Shown: piece by piece, positions 7,717 through 16,203 of the stretch
Position numbering within the stretch: position 1 is the stretch's first letter
Layout of the letters: every line of letters begins with the position of its first letter
From: Paenibacillus sp. FSL K6-3182
Lineage (GTDB): Bacteria > Bacillota > Bacilli > Paenibacillales > Paenibacillaceae
DNA length: 64,000 nt
Assembly: GCF_037976325.1 (NCBI RefSeq)
Contig: NZ_CP150265.1
Coordinates: forward strand, 7,071,501 to 7,135,500
Direction of reading: 5' to 3'
Position numbers and translations under genes: made by a program
The notes under the pieces: generated by a model
Databases searched by the model: none
Seen by the model: only the letters and a program-made list of their open reading frames with translations
Told to the model about the DNA's origin: nothing

Positions 7717-8907
7717 CTAATCATGGCGAAGCGCGTCAACCGGCCGCAGACCAGCCGCTTTATTTGCAGGCAAATAGCCAAATATAACGCCTACGAGGGC
7801 AGAAAAGACAAAAGCTAGCCATACAGTATCTAAAGGTACTTCCGTTTCCGTCTTCATAATCATTCCAATAGTAAAAGAGGCGATATATCCAAGTCCAATT
7901 CCTAGTGCGCCTCCCAAACCGCTGATGCACACCGCCTCTACTAGAAATTGAAACATAATATCCCGCTTTTTTGCTCCCAATGATTTACGAATGCCAATCT
8001 CTCGCGTTCGCTCTGTTACAGACACTAGCATAATATTCATGATGCCGATTCCACCTACGATAAGAGAAATGATCGCTACATAAATGAGCTGCCTGTTCAT
8101 CGTTTCATTAACGGAATTTAATGTTTTCATCGCTTCCTCTTGATTAAACACCCTGTAGGCATTCTCATTGCCTCGGAATTTCTCATAGAGAACAGCTTCT
8201 ACGGCAGTAACCGTCGCAGCCATACGATCTATATCCGAGACAATTAAGTTAATAGTAGAAACGCCGCTTGTTTGAAATATTTTCTGAGCTGTCGTTATCG
8301 GAATTAATATTTTCTCGTCATTTGAGCCGCTGAGTGAGCTTCCTTGCGATTCCAGCAATCCAACAATCGTGAAATTATAACCGTTTATAGTTATCTTTTT
8401 CCCTACTGCCGCCGCAGGGTCCACTCTCTCATCCTCAAATAAATCCTTCGCGGTCTCCACACCAATAAGCGCAACCTTGGTGTTGTTTGTTATATCTGGA
8501 GAGGCGATATATCTGCCATCCTGTACGGGAAAGCTTTTCACTTCCTCATAAGCGGCGGTTATTCCTTCTACGGTAACGGATACCTGCGTCTTGCCGTATT
8601 TCGCATATCCTGTTGTGCTCGTCACAGGCGCAACACCCGCAATATTCATAACATCACCAAGCTCATTCGCTTCATCGACTGACAGCGTCGTAACTGTTCC
8701 ACGTCCAAGAATATTAACGGAAAGCGAGTTAGGGCTGCCAAGGGAAGATACCTGCTTAGCCACTTCATTGGAGGAAGCCTTTCCCATAGCAACAAGCGCA
8801 ATGACCGTTGCAACACCAATCAATATACCGAGCATCGATAATATTGTTCTAAGCTTGTTGGATAAGACGCTCTTGACTGCCATCCTGAGACCTTGCGTAA
8901 GCTTCAT
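7717..8907 (-). CDS. ABC transporter permease, MacB/FtsX type
   Basis: 396 residues. The start [20 protein letters not shown] at 8907 has AGGAGG 7 bases upstream. N-terminal membrane helix (about 20-44, TILSMLGILIGVATVIAL), then an extracellular MacB-PCD domain of roughly 230 residues, then the FtsX domain with three helices and the conserved TERTREIGIRKSLGAKKRDI loop. With the ATPase and membrane-fusion protein encoded just upstream it forms a MacAB-type exporter. Such systems move peptides, antibiotics or siderophores out of the cell; the substrate cannot be read from sequence. It overlaps the ATPase gene by 59 bases. Confidence 0.9.
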   Translation of the reverse strand: MKLTQGLRMAVKSVLSNKLRTILSMLGILIGVATVIALVAMGKASSNEVAKQVSSLGSPNSLSVNILGRGTVTTLSVDEANELGDVMNIAGVAPVTSTTGYAKYGKTQVSVTVEGITAAYEEVKSFPVQDGRYIASPDITNNTKVALIGVETAKDLFEDERVDPAAAVGKKITINGYNFTIVGLLESQGSSLSGSNDEKILIPITTAQKIFQTSGVSTINLIVSDIDRMAATVTAVEAVLYEKFRGNENAYRVFNQEEAMKTLNSVNETMNRQLIYVAIISLIVGGIGIMNIMLVSVTERTREIGIRKSLGAKKRDIMFQFLVEAVCISGLGGALGIGLGYIASFTIGMIMKTETEVPLDTVWLAFVFSALVGVIFGYLPANKAAGLRPVDALRHD

Positions 8908-9616
8908 CGCTGTCCCTCCTCTCTTGCTCCCGCTCCGTCAACACCCCATCCCGAATAATGACCGTACGGCTTGCTCGTTTGGCTACTTCCATATCATGTG
9001 TAATCAAAACGATAGTCTGACCTGCGCGATGCAGTTCATCCATCATATTGAGCACTTCCATGCCTGTCTTAGAATCAAGCGCGCCTGTTGGTTCATCGGC
9101 AAGCAGTATAGGCGGATTAGTCGCCAGAGCGCGCGCAATGCCAACACGCTGCTGCTGCCCGCCCGACAGCTCGTTTTGGCGATGGTTCATTCGATCACCG
9201 AGCCCTACTCTATCCAGCGCTTCCATCGCGCGCATACGTCTCTCCTTGCCCGGCAGCCCCCGATAAATAAGCGGAAGCTCGCAGTTCTCAAGTGCTGTGA
9301 GCTTCGGAAGCAAATGATACCCTTGAAAAATAAATCCAATTTTTTTATTTCGTATTTCTGTCAGTTTATTATCGCTTTGTCCAGTCACCTCAAGCCCCTC
9401 AAGCTTGTAGCTTCCTTCGCTCGGCAAATCAAGACAGCCAATAATATTCATAAGCGTCGATTTTCCAGAGCCGGATGGACCCACGATCGCTAGAAAATCA
9501 CCACGTGCAACCGTAAGAGAGACCTCATGGAGCACTGTCATTTTTTCACGCGCCATCGTATAAAACTTCGTGATCTTGTTCATTTCTATTAATGATGCAT
9601 TCAGCGTTGAACTCAT
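8849..9616 (-). CDS. ABC transporter ATP-binding protein, MacB/LolD type
   Basis: 255 residues with Walker [10 protein letters not shown] (about 43-51), ABC signature [15 protein letters not shown] (about 150-164), Walker [13 protein letters not shown] (about 170-181) and switch His in VLITHDMEV. The GALD after Walker B is typical of the MacB/LolD group. It powers the permease encoded downstream. The ATG at 9616 overlaps the membrane-fusion gene stop as ATGA, with AGGTGG upstream, so translation is coupled. The C-terminal 25 residues are an acidic, basic-mixed extension that overlaps the permease start. Confidence 0.93.
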   Translation of the reverse strand: MSSTLNASLIEMNKITKFYTMAREKMTVLHEVSLTVARGDFLAIVGPSGSGKSTLMNIIGCLDLPSEGSYKLEGLEVTGQSDNKLTEIRNKKIGFIFQGYHLLPKLTALENCELPLIYRGLPGKERRMRAMEALDRVGLGDRMNHRQNELSGGQQQRVGIARALATNPPILLADEPTGALDSKTGMEVLNMMDELHRAGQTIVLITHDMEVAKRASRTVIIRDGVLTEREQERRDSDEAYARSQDGSQERLIQQA

Positions 9617-11118
9617 CGTGGACCACCTGTTCCAGTCCGCATTCCTCCGCCCATGCCTCCTGGGAAGACCATTACGTCGCCAGCAAAGCCGCCCTGCCGC
9701 ATTGTCATCTCCGCAGAGCTGCTGCCCATGCCAGCCGTTCCTTGGGCAATCGGAACAAGCACACTGTCCCCTTCTTTTAGCCCTGAGACAATTTCCACAA
9801 AATTTTCATTGCTGAGTCCTGTGGTCACCTCAACCAGCTGGCCGCCAAGCGCATCCGGCTTGCGGCCGCCACGACCGCCAGCTGCAAATCCGCCACCAGC
9901 GGCTGCACGACCTGCTCCCGATTGTCCTGCTGAAGCCGAACCATCAGCTGCAATGGATTGACCTGTGCCTGCTCTTGCACCATTACCTTGCGCACCCTGA
10001 GCACCTTGCCTCACAGCTCCTGTTCCCGTTCCCCCCGTCGGAGCTTTCTGTGCTCCGCTTGTTGTAGTGCCTTGTCCCATCGCCGTTCCTTGTTTCCCGT
10101 CTGCAGATCCACCAGGAGCACCTGCCCCTTCTTGCTGCTGCCCAGCCTGTCCAGCGCCTGCCGATGTACCCGCTCCGCCATTTTCGGACGGAATACGAAC
10201 GAAAGATCTTGTGCCCATTTCGACGACGGCATTTACCGGAACAAGAATGATGTTTTCCTTAGACGCAATCGTAATGGCTGCTTCACCAGACATCCCCGCC
10301 TTCACGCCTTCGATGTTTTTTAGCAACAAATTCACTTCAAATGAAGATGAACCGTTATTGGAAGTACCCTCCATCGCAATATCCGATACGGTTGCATTGA
10401 TCTTCTTGTCAGTCAGCGCGCTTAAGGACAAATCTGCCGATTGATTAACCTTTAAAGCAGATATATCAAGCTCATCCACAGATGTAACAAATTCCAGCTT
10501 CGTATAATCTACAATTGTAGCTATTGCCGTATTGGCATTCACCTCATCGCCTACCTCAATAGACATTTCGGTAACTTCGCCATCTATGGAGGCTGTCACT
10601 ACTTTTTCCTCTTTTTCTTGTGCTTCATAGATATCTTGCAGTTGATCTTGGTAGTCTGCGATCTCATCGTTTGCATTTTCAATATTCTTTTGAAGCGATG
10701 CCTTCGTGGCCTCTTCGTTTTCACTGCCTGTAGCTTCCTTATAGCTTTGTTGGTATTCAGTAATCGTTTCTTGTAGTTTTGTGATGCTTTTATTGATCGA
10801 TTTTATTTTGTCATCATTGTCGTCCGCAGACTCAAAGGTAACAAGAATTTGTCCCGCTTTAATTTTATCTCCTTTTTTGACATTCACAGTAGCTATGGTG
10901 CCGCTCTTGCCAGCAGTCACCGATTCCCTCGAATTAGCTGCTACCAAACCTGTCCCGGTAATTTGTTTTACGATTGACCCCTTTGTCGCCTGCACCGTCA
11001 GAGACGTAGGCATTACACCTGCTGCTTCCTTATCCTTAGCAAAATAAAAATAATAGGCACCTGCTCCAGCTGCGGCTAAAATAATTAAAATGCCGAGCCC
11101 TATCGTCCACTTCTTCAT
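9613..11118 (-). CDS. Membrane fusion (HlyD/MacA-like) protein with Gly-rich insertion
   Basis: 501 residues from the ATG at 11118, preferred over the frame opening at 11139 because only the former has a ribosome site (GGAAGGTGG). N-terminal membrane helix (about 5-24), first lipoyl half (about 60-97), an alpha-helical hairpin (about 100-170, Gln/Glu/Lys-rich coiled coil), second lipoyl half and beta-barrel (to about 312). A roughly 110-residue segment of almost only Gly, Ala, Gln, Ser and Thr follows (about 314-424). The membrane-proximal domain then resumes (GGQLVEVTTGLSNENFVEI). It links the MacB-type permease to the exterior in Gram-positive MacAB-like exporters. First gene of a three-gene operon. 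Confidence 0.88.
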   Translation of the reverse strand: MKKWTIGLGILIILAAAGAGAYYFYFAKDKEAAGVMPTSLTVQATKGSIVKQITGTGLVAANSRESVTAGKSGTIATVNVKKGDKIKAGQILVTFESADDNDDKIKSINKSITKLQETITEYQQSYKEATGSENEEATKASLQKNIENANDEIADYQDQLQDIYEAQEKEEKVVTASIDGEVTEMSIEVGDEVNANTAIATIVDYTKLEFVTSVDELDISALKVNQSADLSLSALTDKKINATVSDIAMEGTSNNGSSSFEVNLLLKNIEGVKAGMSGEAAITIASKENIILVPVNAVVEMGTRSFVRIPSENGGAGTSAGAGQAGQQQEGAGAPGGSADGKQGTAMGQGTTTSGAQKAPTGGTGTGAVRQGAQGAQGNGARAGTGQSIAADGSASAGQSGAGRAAAGGGFAAGGRGGRKPDALGGQLVEVTTGLSNENFVEIVSGLKEGDSVLVPIAQGTAGMGSSSAEMTMRQGGFAGDVMVFPGGMGGGMRTGTGGPR

Positions 11119-11201
11119 CTGCTTTAATCCACCTTCCATTGGTCTTAGTGAGATCGACTATAGCATTCAAAAATGAACGGAAGATGAACAAGCTTGACGA
11201 C

Positions 11202-11233
11202 AAAAAGCCCCCATCTAGTGTTCATTTGGGAGC
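11202..11233 (-). terminator. Hairpin with T run upstream of the export operon (possible attenuator)
   Basis: On the minus strand GCTCCCA (11233-11227) pairs with TGGGGGC (11213-11207) and is followed by TTTTT (11206-11202). It ends 84 bases before the membrane-fusion ATG. A terminator for the unknown gene already lies further upstream, so this one may sit inside the export operon leader and act as an attenuator. Confidence 0.55.
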
Positions 11234-11315
11234 AGGCGTATGATGTAAAAGATTACGTAAGGCGGCAAAAGTTCAGTAATAATAGGGTTCCTACTGAATA
11301 ACGATATAAATGGAA

Positions 11316-11345
11316 TAATAAAAGAGCGGAAATCCCTCTCCGCCC
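11316..11345 (-). terminator. Intrinsic terminator of the unknown acidic protein gene
   Basis: Minus-strand stem GGGCGGA (11345-11339) with TCCGCTC (11330-11324), one G-U pair, followed by TTTTATTATT. It begins 8 bases past the stop codon. Confidence 0.75.
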
Positions 11346-11352
11346 TCATTCT

Positions 11353-11766
11353 TTATATTCTAGTGAATTGGTGGTATGTTTTGCGGTCAATGAAGTTACT
11401 CATGACAGCCTTAATTTCATCCTCCGTCAATCCAACGGGCTCGCCATCTTCATCTGTTCCAGTGAAAATAGCATTTCCAATAACCGATACTTTAGGCTCG
11501 TATTCTTCTTGGTTTCTGATTCGCGATTTCTCGGTCAGATGGAAATTGAATGCTGACCCATCGGACTGCAAATCCATGTTAAACCATAAAACAACGTCAT
11601 TCCATATCGTGATTGATTCTACGTTACCTTCAGCTATTTCATCTAATGCGTCATAGATGTTTCCCTTTATCTCTATTTCTTTTACTTCTAATTCTTTTTC
11701 GATTTCTGCAACAATGACTTTCATCGTAGCCAATGGACAACACACCCTTCGTTCTGCCAAAACCAT
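11353..11766 (-). CDS. Hypothetical acidic protein
   Basis: Up to 137 residues with no membrane segment and no family I recognise. It is rich in Glu, Asp and Ile, with a compact pattern (MKVIVAEIEKELEVKEIEIK near the start; a TGTDEDGEPVGLTEDEIKAV segment near the end). The start is uncertain. The ATG at 11766 has no ribosome site. A TTG at 11733 has AAGGG 11 bases upstream and leads into the natural-looking MKVIVAEIEKEL. The gene has its own terminator and is monocistronic between the export operon and the sucrose cassette. Codon use looks ordinary. It is a real gene by length and character, but its function is unknown. Confidence 0.6.
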   Translation of the reverse strand: MVLAERRVCCPLATMKVIVAEIEKELEVKEIEIKGNIYDALDEIAEGNVESITIWNDVVLWFNMDLQSDGSAFNFHLTEKSRIRNQEEYEPKVSVIGNAIFTGTDEDGEPVGLTEDEIKAVMSNFIDRKTYHQFTRI

Positions 11767-11871
11767 TATTTTAATTCATTCTATGACAAGTACTTACCCA
11801 ATTACAAACTTTCACTTGCATGCACATTTATTAACGTTTGCGAGGACTTATAGCCATTCAGTCGTTCATTC

Positions 11872-11921
11872 AAAAAAGAGTATGTTTCATTCTCCCGAAT
11901 TGGCGAGAAAAAACATACTCT
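11872..11921 (-). terminator. Intrinsic terminator of the sucrose operon
   Basis: Minus-strand arms AGAGTATGTTT (11921-11911) and AAACATACTCT (11887-11877) are a perfect 11-bp stem with a further inner TCTC/GAGA pairing. They are followed by TTTTTT. It lies 21 bases past the fructokinase stop. Confidence 0.88.
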
Positions 11922-11941
11922 CTAAATAGATACAGCTTTGA

Positions 11942-12919
11942 TTACAAAGGAGGAAGCTCCTGCAAAACAGGCAGCGACGAAATCGCGCCTGCTCTTGTTG
12001 TCGTAAGAGCAGCGGCGGCGTTAGCAAACGAAACCAAACGTTTAACCGTATCAGCATTCATTTCGCTTAACGCCTCTTCACTTCGCTGCATCTGATACAG
12101 CAGCGCTCCAATAAAAGCATCGCCAGCCCCAGTCGTATCCACAACGGCTACTTTCTGGCCAGGAGTAGATACTTCGTAGGAAGACGTATACCACACCGCA
12201 CCCTCCGCTCCCTTTGTGTATACAACAGCTTGAACGTCTCCGACAAACAAAGAAGCAATAGCCTCTTTCTCGTCTTCAATTCCCGTCACAAAAGCAAGCT
12301 CATCCGAGCTTATTTTGACAAGATGGCTCAAAGGAATGAATTGCAGTATCGTTTGTCTGCACTGCTCGTGATCTTCCCATAGCGGCAGGCGCACGTTAGG
12401 ATCAAAGCTGATGAGTCCTCCTGCTGCTTTCATCCCAGCAATCGCTTTAAGATGCGCATATTTCACAGGAGCTTCAATAAGATCTACTGAGCAATAGTGC
12501 AAAATATCTCCCTTAGCGAACCACTCTTCGTTAATCTCATCCTCTGAAAGCAGCATATCGGCACTTGGATTTCGGTAGAAAGAAAAATCGCGGTCACCGT
12601 CGGCTTTTAAGCTTACAAACGCAAGAGCAGTATTTGCTTCATTCGTTTGGAGCACATGCTGGGTATCAACACCTGTCGCTTTCATCGTTTCCAAGAGAAA
12701 GTCACCGAAAGCATCTTTACCCAGCTTGCCTATGAAGGCACTGCTGCCGCCTAGCTTCGCAACCGCACAAGCAACATTAGCTGGAGCGCCGCCTGCTTCC
12801 TTCGTGAAACCAACGACATCTTTGAGCTCAATGCCGCGAGTATCCGGAATAAAATCAATTAATGCTTCACCAATCGTATATAGTTTAGACAGATTAAGCC
12901 CCCCTAGCTGATGTCCCAT
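11942..12919 (-). CDS. scrK: Fructokinase (PfkB family)
   Basis: About 316-325 residues. PfkB signatures are present: GGAPANVACAVAKLGG near the N-terminus and DTTGAGDAF near residue 265, whose second Asp is the catalytic base. It phosphorylates the fructose released from sucrose-6-phosphate or sucrose. Start choice is a problem. The ATG at 12919 overlaps the hydrolase gene and has no ribosome site. A GGGGGG tract instead lies 6 bases before a CTG at 12892, which would give MSKLYTIGEALIDF, the usual start of the family. Last gene of the sucrose operon, followed by a terminator. Confidence 0.9.
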   Translation of the reverse strand: MGHQLGGLNLSKLYTIGEALIDFIPDTRGIELKDVVGFTKEAGGAPANVACAVAKLGGSSAFIGKLGKDAFGDFLLETMKATGVDTQHVLQTNEANTALAFVSLKADGDRDFSFYRNPSADMLLSEDEINEEWFAKGDILHYCSVDLIEAPVKYAHLKAIAGMKAAGGLISFDPNVRLPLWEDHEQCRQTILQFIPLSHLVKISSDELAFVTGIEDEKEAIASLFVGDVQAVVYTKGAEGAVWYTSSYEVSTPGQKVAVVDTTGAGDAFIGALLYQMQRSEEALSEMNADTVKRLVSFANAAAALTTTRAGAISSLPVLQELPPL

Positions 12920-14361
12920 TTTTTAAAGGATACCATAGTACAAGCACCTTCTGCGTAAGCGAATATGCCGAGAGATTCAGCACCTGGGTAAATACGGCCT
13001 GTCATCACCTTCTCGCCGCCTTGAATGAACACCTCGACGGAGGATTTATCGACGAAGATGCGCAAAGCAAGCAAACCATCCTTCAGTTCAACACTCGTCC
13101 TGCGCTCACCGCCAAGACCGATCCCTGACTTATCGCGATTAAAACGGAATTTGCCTTCTGCTTGCTGATAAGACAATACGGTTTCTTCCTCGCCGTGCAC
13201 CCTCAGCTTCAAACCAAATTCCTTGGCTTGATCTGCCTGGAATACGACCTCAAGCTCATAACAATCGCCGCTAACTCCCATATCTTTAACAATATCTGAT
13301 AAGTTAATATCGCTTGCCTCATAAGCATTTTTCCGGTAATTTTTCATTTCCTCAAGCGGCTTGAACAATAACGACTCACCCTGCAAAATAACTTCACGCG
13401 GCAAAGTCATAGCGCCGGCCCAGTAATGCCCAAGCTGCGTCGGAATTTCTTGTTCCCATGCCTCCATCCAACCGATGATAATGCGTCTGCCTCTTTCATC
13501 AACTGTTGTCTGCGGAGCATAAAAATCAAAGCCGCAGTCAACCGGCTCATACCGATCATACTGAAAGCTGCTTTGCTTAATATCCAAGTGTCCAATCATA
13601 TAGGTAGTGGAATGCAGATTACGATAGTCATCTCCTTGCGCTGGCATACGCTGCGGCGACATTACCAGCACATCACGCCCTCCGAGCTCAAACAGATCAG
13701 GACACTCCCAGTTGTCGCCAAGCTTCCCATCACTGCGCGCGATTTCCCCACTAAAACTCCAACTCACAAGGTCTGTTGAACGATATAGCAAAATCAGTCC
13801 GCTGCCCCGTCCATCATTTGACCCTAAAACGGCATAATAAACACCGTCGCGCTCGAATACCTTCGGATCTCGGAAATCCTTCTGGCTGAATCCTGACGGT
13901 ATTTGGTCTGAACCAATGACAGGATTGCTAGCCAGTTTCTCAAAATGGATGCCATCGTCGGAAACAGCGATATTTTGATTTTGACTATAATCAAGCTCCC
14001 TATTAGGCCCCGTTATCAAATGTCCCGTATACATCAAATACAACTTGCCATCCCGCTCAACAGCACTGCCAGAGAAGCAGCCGTCACGGTCATAGTCCTG
14101 ATCGGGCGCAAGTGCAACCGGGAGGTACTTCCACTTGATGAGATCATGGCTAACCGCATGTCCCCAGTGCATAGGCCCCCATACGGGCTGATAGGGATAA
14201 TGCTGATAGAACATATGGTATTCACCGTTATAATAAACAAAACCATTCGGATCATTCATCCACCCAAACTCGCTCATTAAATGATAAGCAAGGCGGTATT
14301 CCTCTTTCAACAAATACTTGCGTTCTGCAATAAATGTGTCGGCATTTTCTCTTGTATACAA
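12904..14361 (-). CDS. scrB: Glycoside hydrolase family 32, sucrose-6-phosphate hydrolase / fructanase
   Basis: 485 residues without a signal peptide, so cytoplasmic. The GH32 catalytic triad is visible: nucleophile D37 in WMNDPNG, transition-state D165 in FRDP and acid/base E219 in ECPD. A C-terminal beta-sandwich domain follows (about 345-485). It hydrolyses beta-fructosidic bonds of sucrose, its 6-phosphate or short fructans. Because the operon has an ABC importer and no PTS gene, the natural substrate is probably unphosphorylated. The start is TTG at 14361 with AAGGG about 14 bases upstream. It lies 24 bases after the permease gene and overlaps fructokinase. Confidence 0.93.
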   Translation of the reverse strand: MYTRENADTFIAERKYLLKEEYRLAYHLMSEFGWMNDPNGFVYYNGEYHMFYQHYPYQPVWGPMHWGHAVSHDLIKWKYLPVALAPDQDYDRDGCFSGSAVERDGKLYLMYTGHLITGPNRELDYSQNQNIAVSDDGIHFEKLASNPVIGSDQIPSGFSQKDFRDPKVFERDGVYYAVLGSNDGRGSGLILLYRSTDLVSWSFSGEIARSDGKLGDNWECPDLFELGGRDVLVMSPQRMPAQGDDYRNLHSTTYMIGHLDIKQSSFQYDRYEPVDCGFDFYAPQTTVDERGRRIIIGWMEAWEQEIPTQLGHYWAGAMTLPREVILQGESLLFKPLEEMKNYRKNAYEASDINLSDIVKDMGVSGDCYELEVVFQADQAKEFGLKLRVHGEEETVLSYQQAEGKFRFNRDKSGIGLGGERRTSVELKDGLLALRIFVDKSSVEVFIQGGEKVMTGRIYPGAESLGIFAYAEGACTMVSFKKWDIS

Positions 14362-14385
14362 AATAAAGCATCCAACCCTTACTTA

Positions 14386-15216
14386 TTATTTAATTGAGCC
14401 TTGCATGACCCCTTGGATAATATATTTCTGCGCAAACAAGTAGACAACAAGCACAGGCAATATGGTCAGCATAAGCCCTGCCATTAATGGTCCATAATCA
14501 ACCGAATACGTACCGAAGAAATAGAAAGTAGACAACGGCAGTGTCCGCTCATCCGGCGAAATCAACACGAGGGAAGGCAATAAAAAGTCATTCCAAATCC
14601 ATAATACATTCAAAATGGCAATCGTAACCGTCGTCGGAGCAAGCACCGGAAATACGATACGGAAGAAAGTTTGCGTCCGCGTGCAGCCATCGATAAGCGC
14701 CGCTTCTTCCAGCTCGGCTGGTATGCTTTTTACAAACCCATGATAAATAAAGACGGCCAGCGGACTGCCAAATCCGACATACATATAAATAAGGGCCCAT
14801 TTGCTATTAAGAAGACCAATGGTTCCGTATATTTTGACGAGAGGGATCATAATGGCTTGGAAAGGTATGATCATAGCCGCAACCATAAGGAAAAACATAT
14901 ATTGGTTCGTTTTTGTTTGGTTTCGCACAAAATAATGAGCCGTCATTGCCGCTAAAATAGAGATAAGCACAACGCTAAGCACAGTTATGACTACAGAGTT
15001 CATAAATGCCGATATGAAGTTCATTTTTTCAAATGCATTTGTGTAGTTCGTGAAGCTTAGGCTATCCGGCAAGGAAAGCGGACTTGATGTGATTGCCTTG
15101 TTTTCCTTAAATGAGTTGATGAACAGCATAAAGAAAGGAACGACGAACAGAACTAAAATAACGAAGAGGGCGATGAACTTTGTCCATGCGAGCCATTGGT
15201 TCTTTTTCTCCATCAC
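14386..15216 (-). CDS. ABC sugar transporter permease, MalG type (CUT1)
   Basis: About 276 residues with six predicted membrane helices. The inner-membrane ABC coupling loop is EEAALIDGCTRTQTFFRIVFP (about 183-203, EAA motif). The C-terminus IIQGVMQGSIK is typical of MalG-like subunits. It forms the importer channel with the permease encoded just upstream; no ATPase is encoded in this cassette, so a shared MsmX-type ATPase is inferred. The start is GTG at 15216 or ATG at 15213. The upstream stop overlaps as TGATG, with GGAGG upstream, indicating translational coupling. Confidence 0.93.
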   Translation of the reverse strand: MMEKKNQWLAWTKFIALFVILVLFVVPFFMLFINSFKENKAITSSPLSLPDSLSFTNYTNAFEKMNFISAFMNSVVITVLSVVLISILAAMTAHYFVRNQTKTNQYMFFLMVAAMIIPFQAIMIPLVKIYGTIGLLNSKWALIYMYVGFGSPLAVFIYHGFVKSIPAELEEAALIDGCTRTQTFFRIVFPVLAPTTVTIAILNVLWIWNDFLLPSLVLISPDERTLPLSTFYFFGTYSVDYGPLMAGLMLTILPVLVVYLFAQKYIIQGVMQGSIK

Positions 15217-16100
15217 GCCTCAACCTCCAGCTTCTTGCTAAAATAAACCTGTGCTATGGTAATCGTCGCCACCAGCAGGAACAGAACAAATGCTTCTGCT
15301 TGGCCTACGCCATAATCCCGCGATAGAAATGCCTTCTCGTAAACATGCATCGATACCATTTCCGTACTTTTGAACGGTCCGCCTTTTGTGAGTGAAACGT
15401 TCAGGTCATAAACCATAAAGCATCTTTGCAGTGATAGGAAAACACAGACGATAAACGATGGAACCATCAGCGGCAAAATCATTTTGCGCATTTTCGTCCA
15501 TAGGCTCGCACCATCAATACTTGCTGCCTCCAAAATATCCTTAGGCACATTCATAAGCCCAGCTACATAAATAACCATCATATAACCGGCATATTGCCAT
15601 ACCGTGACGATAATCATCGACCAGAAGGCTTTGTCCGGGTCAGCCAGCCATGAGGAGCTGAATAACGGAATACCCCATTCTTTGCCTAGATACACGAGTA
15701 CATTTGAGAAAATAAATTGCCATACAAAGCCGAGTACAATGCCGCCTACCAAGTTGGGAATAAAGAAGCCAGCTCTAAAAATACTTTGCCCCTTCAATCC
15801 TCTCGTTAATACGTAGGCTAGCAAAAACGCAACTACATTAATAAGAGCAACTGAAATAAAAACATATTTTAACGTAAGCAAAAATGATTTCCAAAAAACA
15901 GCATCCTTGAATACCGCTACGTAATTCTCAAATCCAACCAAACTGCTTGTCGTCGATATGCCATCCCAATTCGTAAAGGTCAAATAAATCCCATACAAGA
16001 ATGGAATAATCATTACAGCAAGAAAAGCAAACAAAGTCGGTCCGGTAAACAGCAGCCGCAATCGCAATCGATTCCACAGCCCTTTTTCCGTTATCATCAT
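15213..16100 (-). CDS. ABC sugar transporter permease, MalF type (CUT1)
   Basis: 295 residues with six membrane helices. The EAA loop is LEAASIDGASLWTKMRKMILP (about 195-215). The first periplasmic loop carries the usual LTFTNWDG of MalF-like subunits. It pairs with the MalG-type subunit encoded next. ATG at 16100 follows GAGGGATC. A strong hairpin separates it from the binding-protein gene upstream, as is common where the binding protein must be made in excess. Confidence 0.93.
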   Translation of the reverse strand: MMITEKGLWNRLRLRLLFTGPTLFAFLAVMIIPFLYGIYLTFTNWDGISTTSSLVGFENYVAVFKDAVFWKSFLLTLKYVFISVALINVVAFLLAYVLTRGLKGQSIFRAGFFIPNLVGGIVLGFVWQFIFSNVLVYLGKEWGIPLFSSSWLADPDKAFWSMIIVTVWQYAGYMMVIYVAGLMNVPKDILEAASIDGASLWTKMRKMILPLMVPSFIVCVFLSLQRCFMVYDLNVSLTKGGPFKSTEMVSMHVYEKAFLSRDYGVGQAEAFVLFLLVATITIAQVYFSKKLEVEA

Positions 16101-16155
16101 GATCCCTCACATTCAAGCATGGTTTTGTAAGTCAAAATACGATAAAGAGTAAACA

Positions 16156-16183
16156 GCTTACCCCGTCGTTTGGCGGGGTAAGC
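16156..16183 (-). terminator. Intercistronic hairpin after the sugar-binding protein gene
   Basis: A perfect 9-bp stem (GCTTACCCC at 16156-16164, GGGGTAAGC at 16175-16183) lies between the binding-protein stop and the first permease. No strong T run follows on the minus strand, so it more likely stabilises the upstream mRNA or gives partial termination. Confidence 0.6.
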
Positions 16184-16203
16184 CTTCTATACGCTATTAA
16201 GGA

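Noticed and set aside
8591..9493. Plus-strand open frame across the ABC permease and ATPase genes
   Set aside because: It spans two well-supported genes on the other strand and shows no protein-like pattern.
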